A stretch of 64,000 bases of DNA from Gymnorhina tibicen. Taxonomy: Eukaryota > Chordata > Aves > Passeriformes > Artamidae. Below, piece by piece: positions 1-29,800 of this stretch (positions are counted from its first letter, which is position 1; every line of letters begins with the position of its first letter). The notes beneath the pieces were generated by a model. That model was not told the origin of the DNA. It saw only the letters and a list, made by a program, of their open reading frames with translations, and made no database searches. The stretch covers positions 82,968 to 146,967 of the forward strand of contig VXAZ01003462.1 of NCBI GenBank assembly GCA_013399875.1, in the 5' to 3' direction. The position numbers and the translations under genes were made by a program.

Positions 1-3000
1 TTTTTTTTTTTTTCTGCTATAGATACTGGAATAGATCCTCCATTATTGTAAGGTATCTAATTACCACAGCTTCAAAGCAAGCACATGTCAAGCTGCTTGA
101 AAGAAAGCATTTGTTTCCAGATGGATCACTTTTTGTGCCAAGCTTTATGCTGTTCAGCCATCATAATATCAAGTATTGTCCAAATGTTGCTCTCATGGCT
201 GTTACCTCAGCTTTCTGAATTTCATTTGTGTGGAGATCAGAGGTGGGCTTCCTCTCTGACATCGCTTCTCTTCTAACTAGTCTTTTGACTGTACGAACTC
301 CTAGGTTAATTAAAGTGAAAGATATATGTGTGCAGAATTGCTTTGTTTGTGGGGTTGTTTTCTTTTGTTTGGGTTTGGGCCTTTTTGTGCAGTATGTGCT
401 TTCTGCACCCTTTCTTCTTTCACCTGCTGCTCTCTCTGATGGAGATACTCTCTGGAGGGACTGTGCCTGGGAGGAGCACAGTCGTTTCCCTATATCCAGG
501 CATACAGGCTCTTTAAGCTGTGTGCCTGAAGTTAAAAAGTAAGCTAGATTTCAGTGACAACTTAATGTATTTTGAGGATGTGCTTTTGGTAGTGTGTTCT
601 GGTTTTGAGTTTTTTTATTTCTCCAAAGCAGTTCTCAGTTAGAGAGGCAACAGGTAGCTGTTGCTTTATTGGGAAGATTGTGAATAGAGCTTTTCCCAGG
701 TACATCTCTAAGAGATGAAACTTTCCTTGGAGTGAGGGTCCATTCATAAGCCAACATGCATGCAGGGTGCGAAGTTCGGGGTGGTCTTGGGTCCTGCCTT
801 AAGCCAGAGTTTCTCTGTGCCCTTCTTTGTACTGAGACAGCCTGTTAGCATCCTGTACCTTTCCTGTAAGTAAGTCTGAAAACTGAAGTCTGAAGACGTC
901 TGCTCAGGAATAGAAAGCCCAGGGGTGTAGTTCTGTGGCTCCTGTTGCTGCTGTTTTATAGCAGTTCTGATTCCTGCGCTGTGTCAGCAGTTGCAGGTCT
1001 TGGGTGGCCTCTCAAGCTTGCCCACAGGGCTGTGGCTCTGCTGGGAAGGGCTGTGACCCTGTTGTGCCCACCTGACCCTAATCTTGAATGAGCTTCTTCG
1101 GGCATGGAGGGGTGACCCTGCCCTGGCTCCTGTGGTGTGATGGAGCAGCTACTTGTTTTCTTACTGTGTGCTGTACAGTTGGGTCCCAGCAGGGTGGCAC
1201 ACATCCTGTCTGGACACTGGCGTTCCAGGACACCCTGTTTCTATGTGAAACATGTTGGCTTCAGTGTGTAATTACCCACTGCTGCAAAGTTTATCAGGCC
1301 TGAGAAGATCATTGTTTCTGGAAAGCTGTAAGAGCTCAGCAAATACTCAAAGAGGTTTTATTTACTTCTAGTGTGATAGGCTCTTTTTGAACAGAAATAT
1401 GTTTGTCCTGGAGTGGGGGGGATAGCTGATGCATACAGCTGCTCACATTGCCCAGGATTTTAGTACCACCTCTGCCAAGGGTTTCAGAACGAGCATGTAG
1501 GAGATAAAGCTCAACTCTATCAGAGTTTTGAAAACACAGTGAAAGAGGACTTTGGAAGAAAAGGCTCCTTTGCACATACATTTATGTCGATCTTTGTTTC
1601 AAGTGGATAAAGGGTGGTGTAGCAAAGGCTAAGGAGAGGAAGTGAGTTTGTACCAAGCTCAAAGTAGTGTCAGAGGTAGCAGTGCTGCGGGGCAAGCAAG
1701 GGAGATGCTGCTGTGTGGGCCGCTGGGGATGCTCCATCTCCCAGGGTGGAGAGCTGCTCACTGACCTCTGGCCTATGGGGTGCTGGTTGTGGTGTTGCTA
1801 GAAACAAAATGCAGGAGCTTTCCTGAGCTTTGGTGGAAAGAGGAAAATCTGCTTCTCTTGGCCAGATGTTGGAGAACCTTCCCCCCTCATCCCAGTGGAT
1901 GATCACCGTAAATTGGTCTGATCCAAAAGAAAGCTTATTGTGGCCACTCAACAGTAATTACTTTTGTGGTCAAGCAATTAATGGAAATTTATCTGATGCC
2001 TTCCACATTCTCTCTTTGTAAGAATTGAATTAAGGGGGTGGGGCAGGCCAGGAGGCAGTAGAAAAGAGACACAAGGGAAGCTACAGACCTTCAATGCAAG
2101 TTGATTCAAGAGCAACTGCTGTAGATTTTCCTGCTAGGTAAATGACAGGTTGTGGGGTTGCACTCCTTCCTGGAGAGCATGGCATAGGTAAAACTTCCAG
2201 CCAAGCATTCTTGGAGTTAGACTGAGTGCTTACAGCTATGAGATAGGTATGGGCAAGCATTCTGCCTTGCCCCAGAAATAATTTGTGTAGCGATTGGAAA
2301 AAACACAGACCCTGTTCTAAGTTGACAGAATCTCTTCATTAAGCACACACGAGTATTTATAGGATTCTTGTTTACAGATTGTAGAATCAAAGCTATGCAG
2401 CCAGTAAGTAGGAGACTAACCAATCATACAAAGAAATGGCAGAGCAGATGTTTCTTGCTCCTTTATCTCAGACACTCTCACACATCCCACACAGCCTCCA
2501 CAGCCCAGTGTTCTGGGCCGCTTAATTGAAACATTCTCACGTAAGTATTTATGGCTGCAGATGATCTTTGGTATGCACTTTCTCATGGGAAAAGGTGCTT
2601 GTTAAGGTCGACCAGGAGCAGCTGCTTCTCCAATTTGCTCGGGCATTTTCCTTCCATGCCTGTGTCTGAGTTGTTTCGGATAAGGAGGGAAAGGATGATG
2701 AGAATTTCTTGGTGGACTGGTGGAACAGCCTTCAGGTGCTCTCCTACTGCAGCCCTGACCAGTGATGGATTTCTCTGTTAGTCCTGGGTGAGGGTCAGAA
2801 GAAGCAAAGAAGAGTCCCGGTCTGTAAAGGAAAGCTACCAAAACTCTCTTTAGAGAGCAGTGCTTAAATTTTTATAGAGGTGGCTGATGCCATCGTATGT
2901 GTTTTATTAATTCTGCTGTTTTCTAAGGTTGTGCCCTCGTTAATGGTGCGCTTGCACCACAGTCTCATTCAAAGAATACTGCTAGAGAGTGTCTACATGG

Positions 3001-6000
3001 ACCTGTATGTGAATTATATGTATTAGAACACTTGAATGGTCTCTTCTTTTGTACAGCATTTCTAGGAGGCTGCTGTTAAAAGATAAGGTCATTTGTCTTT
3101 TCCTGATGTGGTAAAAAGGATGTTGGCCAAATCTTCCTTCCTCACAGGGTCTTGAGTACACTTTCCTGTTTGCAGTAGTGAAGAAGTAAGCCTTTGATGT
3201 TGTACCAGCCATTTAGCAAAAACAACAGAAAAGCCATGGTAGACAGCTGTCACGACTTCTGCAACAGCAACTGGTTCAGCCATTTTAATAATTTATCAGA
3301 AGAATTTTTAATTTTGTAACTCCTAAAGGAAGGTCACTTTAAGAGAAGAATGAGAGGTAGTGTTTCTGTAATTACCTGCCACAAAAAATAGTAGTTGCTT
3401 GCTGCTTAGATGTGTTGTGCTAAAAAAGGAACTTTCCCATCCCTCCTTAAAATCGTATCTTGGAATCTGCTTAAAGCATGTCTCCAAAACCTCTTTGTTC
3501 TGTTCCACATGGACAGAAAAATGTGTAAAAGTAGGAGTCAAGGTTACCTGGAGACTATTTCAGTAGTCCTAGCATTATTTTTAAACTTGAAATATTTTGC
3601 AGAGTTCTGCCCTTCAGCACCTCGCCCCCTCACCCCACTCCCCCCTGTTTTACTGTGAACTAGTGCTTGAAAAATAGTAGTAAGTACTTCATATATGTCA
3701 CCACTGGAAACATGTCAAGTTGTTTGGAGCAGAAGCTCATATTACTCTTGGTTTGTACAGAGCTTATGGTTGAGTGCTCAGATCCTGTAGCTGGATCTCT
3801 GGAAGTTTTTGCCTGCTTGCAGAGGGTCTGCTGAAGGCAAAGGCATTGCTGAGCTGCAAGACCAGAGCCAAGGTGATCAGGAGGCTTATTCATTACTGGT
3901 GAAGGGAAGGAGGCATCATGCTGTACAGTAGTCAGTCTTGCTATGGGTTTTTGGTTTTTTTGTGGGTTTTTTTTTAAAGTGATTAACATTGCTCATGTAA
4001 CTTACCCCATCTTAAATGAAACAGAACTGTATTTTCCCCTCCCCCTTCATGTATGTAACCCAGATGTAATTTCCTTTAAATAATTGAACTACTTCAGCAA
4101 TCCTTGAGAATGAACTATACGTACTTATCAAAATCTGAAGAATTTTTGAAGTCTCTTCAAACAGCATACTCTTCTTTTTTTCTTTGATAAAGTATAACAG
4201 AATGTCTTTTGCTTTTGAAAGAAGACATTTATAGAACTGACTCGTGCTTCTTTATCTTAAAATTAGTACGGTATTGCAGTACTCTTTTCTTTTTTGCAAA
4301 TGTATTAAGTGATCACTCTATTTGAGGATAGAAGAGGTGAGGTAGTAACTGAGAAACAAGAGAGTCCTTTTTGCAAAAGTCAGAAATTCTGAAACGAGCT
4401 TTAACTGGAAAAAGAGCTTATAAAGACCTGAAAGGTAACTTGTAGAAATGTAGCTTATGTACTAATCATGTCAAAGAAGGCAACTAGGTTGTCACTGGTA
4501 AAGTAGTTTTATAATAGAATATCTGACTGTAAATTGATCTTGTTAAACTGTGATCATGGGAAACCTACTTGGCTGGTCCTGCCTGTCTGCGAAATACAAA
4601 GGTGTCTTTGGAGTCTCTTTGCAATCACAGGTTCTTGTGCATCTAGCATCAGTCCCTGTTTATTTGGGAGGGTCAGAACTTTTCCTTGGGTGCTTTGGAG
4701 ATCTGGCAGGGGGTTGACCCCTTGAGGTTTTTTTGGTTTGGATTTGAATCTTGCTTGTTATATCATACTTCTGTCTGTAGATATCTTGATTTGGGGCAGT
4801 CTCTGTACCTGCTGTGTGAGAGGATAATTCCATTCTGACTGGGGCTTTGGTAGGAAACCTTTCCCAGCCTTGAACTTAGTGCTGGGTGAATTAGTAAGCA
4901 TTGAAAAATGAGTCATATTTGTGTACTTACTGCTTTTATTATACTAGTGCCAAGAGGCCATAGATGGACTTGGGGTACATCACGTGAAGCAGCCCAAATG
5001 TCCAAAGGGTAGAGTGGGAACTGAAAATACAGGGAGGGTGTGTTGTTTCATGCTATATTACCTGGAAAGGGTAGCAGGTGTCTAGCAGAGTGCTGAAAGA
5101 TTGGGATTTGCATAGGAGAGAGCAATGGTCTAATATATTACACTTAGCTCTATGCTGGGACATTCTTGAATTTGAGACTTTTGCTGCTACTGCTGCAATT
5201 CATGACTTATGGGTTTGGGAAGAAGGTTGTCATTGGCTTTGGAGTTGTGGACATGCAAACTAAACTGTAGGTTAATGTAATTGGTCTGGCATGCTTCTGC
5301 CTCATGAGGCCAGACATACAGCACAAAAGAGAGGGTGCAAAGTTAGCTGCATCATCTGTAGCAGCTCTTCTTCTGGGTAGCATTCAACTTCCCTCACGGT
5401 GTTTCTCCTGAGTAATGATGGGAATAGTGATTAGCTGTGCTTAGCAGTGATGACAGTCCAGCTTTAAATAACATATGCAGCTTCCTAGCTGAGGACTTAC
5501 TGAGCCTGAAATAAAACTGCTGAGAATCTAAAGCATTTTGTTCAGCACACTGCAAGGTCTGTGTTCTTAAGCCTGGGTTTTTGAAGAGCAGAATACAGAG
5601 GCCGGAGAGAAATTAGTTCAATCTTAAAATTACATCTTCCTAAAAATTGGTGGCACAGGCTCCAAGTGGAGGATGGTGGTGTTCCGTGCTCCTCATCCTC
5701 ACCACAGGCTATTTCAAGAGTTCCTAAGGCCATACACTACAGTGTTGGTCCCTTGGTCCCCCAGGGGAAATGAGTGTTATATTTGCCTGCAGGGTACTGT
5801 TCACAGGTGCCTGCCTCGTAAGTGCAGTGGAAGGGTGCTTGGTTGCACAAGAAGATTTCTGGAGTAAGAGCCATCTTTTATTGCATTCTCCGTGCACTAA
5901 AAGCTCTTGCACATTTCCTCTAGGGTCTCTGATCACTTCAGGAAGATGCCAGTGATGTAAATGCAAGGAGGAAAAGCCATGCTATTCAGAAAATATGTAT

Positions 6001-7591
6001 ACTTTTTAAAATCCAGTTGTTAATCCAGTTAAGGTGGACTGATGATTTAGCAAACATGGATTTGCTGAGTGCAAGTATGTGGTTGTGTTCATTGTCCTCC
6101 ATAATCAGGTTTGGGAAGCTGACCCTGGTTTTCATCTTTGCTGTGAAATGAAGTCTTATTTTAATGACCTGACTGTCTTTACTGCTTCTGCTAATTATTT
6201 TATCTGAACTGCACCTTTCTCTTTGCCACCCCTTCTTTCCCTACCAAACATCCTGTGCATCCATTTTTTGTGTATGGACTTGTCATGCTTATATGAAGTT
6301 TGGAGGAGAAAAGCTAATTTGCTATTCAGTTATTTACTAAAACTTGCTGATTTCTCACTGAAATGAAAATATATGTTTCATATTATTTTTCAAGCTAATT
6401 AAAAGGCTTTCAATACGGAATTGTTCAGAACTAAATGCATAATGTAGCAAAACAAGCCAAATTTCTTTCTCTTTCCAGGGCAGAAGTTTCTTTAAAATGT
6501 GAGAGAAGTTTCTGCTGAAATACTGTACAGGCTGACTCTTAAAAGCAAGACTGAAAGGTGTTTGTGATGACACTGTTTCAGTTCTGCTCATGCCTTCAGG
6601 AAATATGCTTAGTATTGAAATATGCGTGAATAAGATGCAATTTTCTAGGAAGAATTGTCAGATAAGGAGAACTAGAGAGTTCTAGCAACTTTAAGCTTGT
6701 TCTTTCTGTTCTGAGTTCCTGGAAGAAATCGCAGTGTAGTTTATTACAGTAAAACTTCTATCATCATCTGTGGTCAGTTGGGCAAATTCTCATGATTGCT
6801 CTAACTGCCTTCCTGGCACAAGGAGGTTTTGGGGAGCCCTCTTGTCCTACCAGCCTCCCAAACTCAACAGAATAGTTTTTTAAAAAACTTGAATGCTTGG
6901 GCATATCTGGAAAAGTAATTTTGGGTGTTAGCTTCTGCATAAGTAAAAGCACAGTGTAACAAACATGCAGATGAGCACAAAGGTGGTGTGAGAGGAAAAT
7001 TAATGATTTTGGAGAAATCCAAGCTGGCAACCACACTCAGGGGAGGCAATATTTGGTGGTCCAAAGGAGGGTCCAGGAGGCAAAGACCCAAACATACGTC
7101 TGCTCTGGGCCCTGTATGGGCTAGGGTTTGTCTGGTACAGTGGGATTATTGCTGAGGGGAAGGGAGACGCTTGGGAAGACTTCCAGGACTTGTGTCTTGG
7201 AGGAAGTCTCTGTGTCCCAGCTGCCCGGATCCGCAGATCCTGGGAGCCTCAGTACTGCATCCCTGGTGCTGACAAGGACATAAATTTTGCTGTGCAGCTG
7301 TAGATTCCCAGGAGGAGTTGGATTCACGAAATGCCATCTGCTGGTATTGTGGAAACAGTAAAATTTTCTACGCTTTTCTTTTTTAATTTGGCCTGAAATA
7401 ATGAATCATTTCATAAAAGAAATCTTTTTTTTCCCCTGCTCTTTATCTCCAGAAGAGAGAATGAGTGCATTATTTTAAAACAAACTTTTGACTACTATTG
7501 TGCAGCTTTTTCTTTTGGAATTGTTTCTTTGGGTTTGTTTTTTGTTTTTTTTTTTTTTAAATTGCAAATAAACTTGACAGTTATTATAGTG

Positions 7592-7815
7592 TAGAATCAA
7601 AATATTAAGAGTTGGAAGGGACCTTAAAGATCATCTAGTCCCAACTCACCTGCCATGGGCCAGGACACTCTCCACTAGACCAGTGGATTGGGGTGCTTGA
7701 GGCATTGTCCAGCCTGGCCTTGAACACTGGCATACTGGCATCTAGCAGCATTCACAAACTCTGTACACCCTCAAGGCCTCTCCTGCCACCTTCTGTGACT
7801 AATTATTTTCATCAC
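7592..7815 (-). repeat. CR1 LINE 3' fragment (antisense)
   Basis: Read on the + strand it begins tagaatcaaaat and continues gagttggaagggacctt with aagatcatctagtcc, the reverse complement of the avian CR1 3' UTR and tail. It is 5'-truncated, as is usual for CR1. It diverges past about 7.8 kb, so the left end of the element is approximate. It lies in intron 1. Confidence 0.85.
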
Positions 7816-10039
7816 AGCATTTGCTGTGGTGTGGAACAACTCAACATCATGGTGCTTACAAGAAACCTTGTAGTTATTTAGGCTGCAGCTGGATATTCAC
7901 TTTTTCATCCCACTTCCACGTGGACCCTGAGTTGGAGTCAGCCAGCTGATACCTCAGTTCCACTGACAAAGAATGAGGTTTCAGTCCATCTAGCTTTGCC
8001 CTGATGAGATGCAGACCCTCCTGGGGCAGTCCTGCTGATAGCAGGAGGCTGGGAATTAGGGATGCATGGGTTGGGTGTAGAGCCAGCAAGATTTCAGGCT
8101 GCACTGCTTGCTCTGTGAGCCTGAATGGAGGTGCCTGGGCACCACTCTAGCTATGGCATCTAGTCTAGATACTTCATCTCCCTGTGGAAGACTTGTTACA
8201 CTACAGCCTCATAAATACTGTTCTCTTTAGCAAAGCTGTTTGGTTTGTTGGGTTTTTTTATCCTTTCTCTCAGTTAACTAAACATTCCTTGCCAGTTACT
8301 CATTAAGATGGGCCACACCTTATGCTTTCTGACTGAGTCTCAGTGAAGGAGAGGTACAAGCCCTGAATACACATAGCTTTTTCTGGCTTGCCTCCAGGTT
8401 GGTTTATTTTCCTTTCATATTGTGAGACCCTTTGGACTGTGCTTCAGGAGAACGTGCAGCCTTTGCCACACTGTTGTGCTCTGCAATGGCTTTTTTTTGC
8501 TTAAAACTTTTGCACTGAAGACAAGTTCCTGAAAAAGAGCTGATGAAGCTGTTCTCTCTCTGGGTTTGTTGGATGTATGAACTGTTCTGAAGAGTGCTGG
8601 AAAGCATCAGTGTGGTCAAAATGTGCAGTAGTGAACAGAGGCAGCTAGCTGACTTGCTTTGCCCCCTAATCTCACACTGCTTCCTTTCTCTATGGTGCCA
8701 GAAATACTCCCCCACCCCACACCCTGCTTTCCTGTTGAGGTGCCTAACTGCTTGCTGCTTCTACCTCCCTCAGCATACCCTGCACCTGGATCCCTTAGAG
8801 CAGACAAAGATGGAAATACAAAATATGCATTCCTTACTGTTCAAATGCAGCTAAAATAAATAATTTCATATTTGAGCATCTGCTAAAATAAACAAAAAAC
8901 TTGCTTAGAATTCTTAGGTTAATTGCTTTCAATTTTATTTAACTTGCTGTCTTTTTTAGACACTATCAGGTAGAAATGTGGATCGCTCCATGCAGCAGTC
9001 TGCATGTGTAATAGTTAAAAAAAACCACAGCAAACCATGACAAAACCACACAAGCAAAAAACAGCACAGAACCCCACCATGTGAGCTTTTGTAGAGCTCT
9101 TGAAGCATAGTTTCTATCTGTCACTGTCTGAGACCAGTGGAGAAGCATCAGCCCTGATCTGTCGTCAGTCCACGCTACAGCCAAAAAAGGCAGCGCTCCT
9201 TGCTCCTTCTTTCCTTCTCATCCGGTGTCCTGGCACTCAAGTTTGTGTGGCTGTACAGTGAACTAGCTGAGGGGAAACCGATCCTCTTAAATCTTTCTAT
9301 TTATTTGTTGCTATTGAATTAACTTTCAGTCAGTCGATTCTTTGCTCTGGTTCCCGGTGCAACCACACGAGCCTGGTTTGCCGCACAAACAGGAGCATCA
9401 GCCCAAGGGACGGGGGGGTGTGAGGAGGATTTGATGTTGGGCCATCCCTCCTGGTAGGTGCTTGAACTTAATGAGTGGTGGCACCTACAGCAGTTGTACT
9501 CACTCTGTGTCCATGCATGTATGTTTGTACCTGGGCTGTGTATGGGCAATGTGTTCTTACTGAGGGCGTTTAGGATGCTGGTGCTGAAGTGAGATCCAAA
9601 CAGTGAAGCCAAAGCAGGCTGAAGAGAGCAGGAGAGGTATGGAGACAGGAGCCCTGTGTGTGAACATGCATAAGGTGACAGTTGGTGGAAAAGTCTTGAG
9701 AGAGCTAGTTTGAATGTGAAGTTTAAAATTTGCAGAAATGTGATGCTGTGTCTCAGCACACCTTGGAGCCTTTGTAAAGTTTATTATCAGTTCTGACAGT
9801 TTTAACCAGCTCACATTTGGGAAATGATTACTGCACTTAGCTGCAAGCAGCCAGCTTCCAGCCCTCCGGAGGCCTCTCCCAGTACATGAAGGTCGACAGT
9901 GACCGAGAGTATATCTCTCGTAAATCTCGTCACCTAAAATAACATAACTCTTCTAGTGAGCAAAAGCAGAGCATTATTTGGGACTTAGTGTGTGTTTTTC
10001 AAGGATGCTGCCCCAGTCTGCTGCAGTGTCCTTGTTGCC

Positions 10040-10484
10040 AAGCTGGGGAAGTTGTGGCAGGGAGGTGGAGAATTGACTGGACCATTAGGGACGTGAGGTG
10101 GTGGCTGATGGCTTGAGAACTGCTGGGCGGATGGCTGCCAGTGGTGTTGCCCAGGTGTTGGTAATGGGGTTGACACAGTTCAGCACCTTTAGAACAGCTT
10201 CCATCACAGGCAAGAGAGTGCTGTCAGCGAGTTTGTCTGCGGTACCAGACTGGGAGAGGAAGAAGCGATTCATGTGCTGGAGGGCAGGGCTGCCATTCAA
10301 ACCAACAACCTGAGGCATGGGCTGACCAGCCTTGCCTACTTCTGCAAAGGCAGGTGCAGCTGGGACACAATAACCCTGTGCAACAGGATGGGCTGGACTA
10401 GACAGCAGATCTGCAGAAAAGAGCTGGAGGTCCTGGTGGACAGGCTAAACATGGATCAGCCAGTTTTTCTGTGATTCTGTGAAA
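10040..10484 (+). repeat. CR1 LINE fragment (reverse transcriptase part, internally deleted)
   Basis: Stretches such as aatggggttgacacag, gagaggaagaagcgattcat and gctggaggtcctggtggaca follow the CR1 ORF2 order (RT region to its C-terminal part). It then jumps directly to a 3' tail, tctgtgattctgtga (10469-10483). The 3' UTR and the end of ORF2 are missing between the two, so the copy carries an internal deletion as well as 5' truncation. Many stops and frameshifts show it is dead. Confidence 0.7.
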
Positions 10485-11032
10485 TTAAAATGTTGTCTAG
10501 AGACCTTAGGAAAGGACAGAATAATAATGTTTGGGAAGTTCATAATCCATGTGAACTGAATGATTCATGAATTTGTGGAGGCAAGGTGTATGATCATGAG
10601 AGGTTTGCTTGCCGTGGGGAAGGCAAGTGGATATGAAGTGTAAAGGCTGCATGCATTTTTATTATTTAATGGCTTCTGGGGACATTTTAGCTGAAGTTCT
10701 GCACTGGTGATTTCTTTCTCCACACTGAGGGTAGAAACACTTGCAACATTTTTCTTTTTGCTTTCTGAAGTGTCCTGTAAGCAAGATGAGGAAAAGAGCA
10801 GTGGCATCCTATTTGTGAATATGAAACATGTCCTGCTAGATAAAACACAGAGATTACTTCAGGGTGAGAAGAATATATTTTAAGCAGGAAAGAAGGAAGG
10901 AATTGCCTTTTTTTCCATTACAGGAGAGTATTAATGTAATGGGTGTGAAGTAGTGTTTTTTTTGGTTACTGTATTTAACATGTCCTAGTACTTCTTTCAA
11001 TGAAGTTCCTTGCAACTGTTTTTGTTTTCCAG

Positions 11033-26875
<15,843 letters not shown>

Positions 26876-29800
26876 CATGGACTCGTGTTGTGAGTTGGCA
26901 CCGAAAAACATCTCATGACAGGTCGTTCTGGGGGAGGGCAAAGCGGGAGGGGTTGTGTTTTGTATTTTTTAAAGATCCCTTCAGGAAGGAACAGCCCTTT
27001 CTCACTGTGTCCTGCATCCATCGATTGCATCGGTTTGTTACCTGGGTATTCACCAAACCTTGCACACTCTCCTGTTGTCCTGGTGAAAACTGAGCCTCTA
27101 CAGAGCTGTGCTGCGTTTAGAATGTAGCTGATGGATGTGGATAATTTCTTCAAAGTACTTTGATAAAGTTGATGTTTCTAGCCAAGAGAGTTAAGTACTA
27201 GAGTAGCGCCATTGGCCTGCATGTGATCTGGATTTTCACTCAGTAAGAAGAGGAAACTGGACAGTGGATTGAAGAGGTGTTCCCTAGACTTTCTTGAAGG
27301 TAGTGAACAGAAGAGGAGTTAACGCTGCCCAGCGGAAGTATGCACGAGGACTATAACCAACAGTACTCTTTGTTAGTAAATTGGAAGGCAGTCTGTCATA
27401 CACCCACATCTCCCTCTCTCTTTCTCTTCAGCAAATAACAGTCTGAGGAAAAAACAGGTTAAGCCGTAGTCAAGGCATCTGAGGATGTTTATCTGAAAGA
27501 ATAATAGCTACTGAATAAGCACATGATTCGGTAGCCTTAGGTAATCCCTCCTTTGTGATTTACGTGTTGTAGCAGAATGAGTATATACAAAATGTTTGGA
27601 AAGATGTACTTTGGTTTCTTTGAAGAGAAAACCCAAAGTAATCCCAGCCGGTCTTACTGCTAAATTCAAACCAAGCCGCTCCCTAAAGTATGATAAACAC
27701 TGCTGTGAAATAATGATTTCACCCCAAGTACGAGAGAGGCATGCTGCAGTTTACTCTGAACATCTGCTCTGCGAGTGGAACCAGTGAGGATGAAAGGTGA
27801 GGAGGTTTTCATCTCCCTCCTTCCTGCAGTGTCATGCCAACCTCCCATTACGTTGGGGTGGTCTCTACTGAACGTGTTTCAAACCCAAAAGTATTGTAGT
27901 GTAGTACCAGTTGCTGTATGTGATGGAAATCAGTCCACAGTAACACCGTGAAAGGAGTCACAAACCGAACCTATAAAGGCAAGTCTCAATGCAAGCTTCA
28001 GTCAGGTGTTAACCTTCATTTGTCTCTTTGATTATTTTTTTTATGTATTGTTTTGTTAATATCTAACTTTGATAGCTATTAAATTGATCGCTTGTCAGTC
28101 AAATGATCAACATTTGCTCAACTGCCAATGAAATAACTCAGTGTTACCAATTCAATTGGCGTAGTTTCCTATAACTAGAACTGATACTACCAACAGGGAA
28201 AAAAAGTTGACTTGAATCTCCATGTGCTGCAAGCATAGCAAGACCAATATAAAGACTTGTTCATGTGCAGAAGTCTGGTAAGAAGAAATGGCTGCTTACC
28301 TAAACAGTCAAAGTGCCTGGTTTCTTTTTTAGTTCTTTTCTCCTTATTTGTCAATGAAGAGGTATTTAAACTTTTTTTTTTTCCACTTTGTACATGAATT
28401 CTGGAAGAAGACTGCATGAAAATGCAGTGATTGGGATATATTACCTGCTCTCTTTGGGTATTGTAGTTATAACCTCTGTGGTCTGGGAAACAAAAATTAA
28501 GTTTTTTTTCCTTTCAGCAAATGGCTACCACAAATGGTTTCTGTAACATACCCTGAATGTACTGTAACTGCCTCTACCTTGAACACGCCTTTTCTCTTTA
28601 AGTAGTTTGTAAGTATATTCTCTGAATTGTGACGTGCATAATGTACAACCAATGATGTCATAACCTCTACAGTAGCCTTCTGCAAGTTCTGCTACCACCA
28701 CCAAAATACTCAAAATTCAAGTTGAATGCGTTTCCTCCAGGATATGAAGATGATGAAGAGGAATTTGCTGAAGTATAAAGGAATTGTTGTATCCATGGGG
28801 AGGAAATGTCAAAGTCAGTAGGTCTTCAGCTCACTGTCAGCTGAGCTACTGAAGGGTGATTTCACAAACTAATTCTCGGACCAGAAGATGGACTGTATTT
28901 GATCTTGCAATCCTTTCTGTTCAGCTTCCTGTTCTTCCCATTCCTTTCCATGCTGTGTATTTCTTCAAGACTCACTCATCCTGCCTGTTTGTGTGTCTGG
29001 CCTAGTTTTGAGTATTACTAGTTTAGCTGGAAGAGGATGCTGATGGTATTTGTATATTGCTGGTCCCTGATCTTATATGTGCTTAATTTTACAGATAGTG
29101 CATTTAAGAAAAAAAAATCAAGGTGCTAGTTAGTGTCTTCTTGGCTTTGCCTCACTAAATGTTAATGTTAATATTCTTCTTTGCAAAAGTGATTTTTTCA
29201 AGATACCTACTTTTGAGGTACTTCTGACAGAAAACCCTATGAAATGAGAGGTTGTTTACTGCTGTTTTTTAGTGTGTAAAGACATTCTACATGGGAAGTG
29301 ACATTACTGTGTTCATGAAGGCCTGCATAGTTAATGGAGTGATTGTTATTGAAAAGAAAGCTGAACTGTAGAGGGATTTTTTTTTAGTCAAGGTTTAAAG
29401 CAGTTTGTGAATATTTCAGTGACTGATGTTTTGGATAAATGATAACAACAAAGGAATTGTCTGTGTATGGATGCAAATAATCGTATTAGCAGCCCAAAGC
29501 TGACATTTCTTCCAAAACATTGAATGCTGATCAAATAGCAAAGCTTTAATAAATAAATAAAATCACCACTGCCCTGTGGTACTTGCTTTCTAAGGGAAAG
29601 TACCAGTTTCATTTTTACCAAATCACCTCTGCCATGTAATATCTGCAGCATCCAGTAGTACCTCACGGGAAAAGCTGTCTCGTTGCTCTCTAGAGGAAAT
29701 GTCCATGTTACAGCCAGTCTGTGCTTAGGTGTAACTTGTTGCCAAGGTACATGTGGAAGCATTGGAGCTGAGCTCCTGGAAGGGATAGACAGGATTTGTT

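Larger units (their letters stand above)
1..11032 (+). other. LONRF2: Intron 1 of LONRF2 (partial); no exon seen
   Basis: The window opens in a T run. I see no GC-rich, RING-encoding first exon before 11032: no C-x2-C...CGH pattern occurs with usable splice sites. The stretch contains two CR1 fragments (7592-7815 and about 10040-10484), several A/T homopolymer runs (near 7535-7560, 8995-9060) and otherwise anonymous sequence. Short reading frames here lack codon bias or family similarity. Confidence 0.6.

Noticed and set aside
9319..9759. 146-codon minus-strand frame in intron 1
   Set aside because: The composition is low-information (Ser/His/Leu-rich) and there is no motif. It overlaps another open frame in the same segment.
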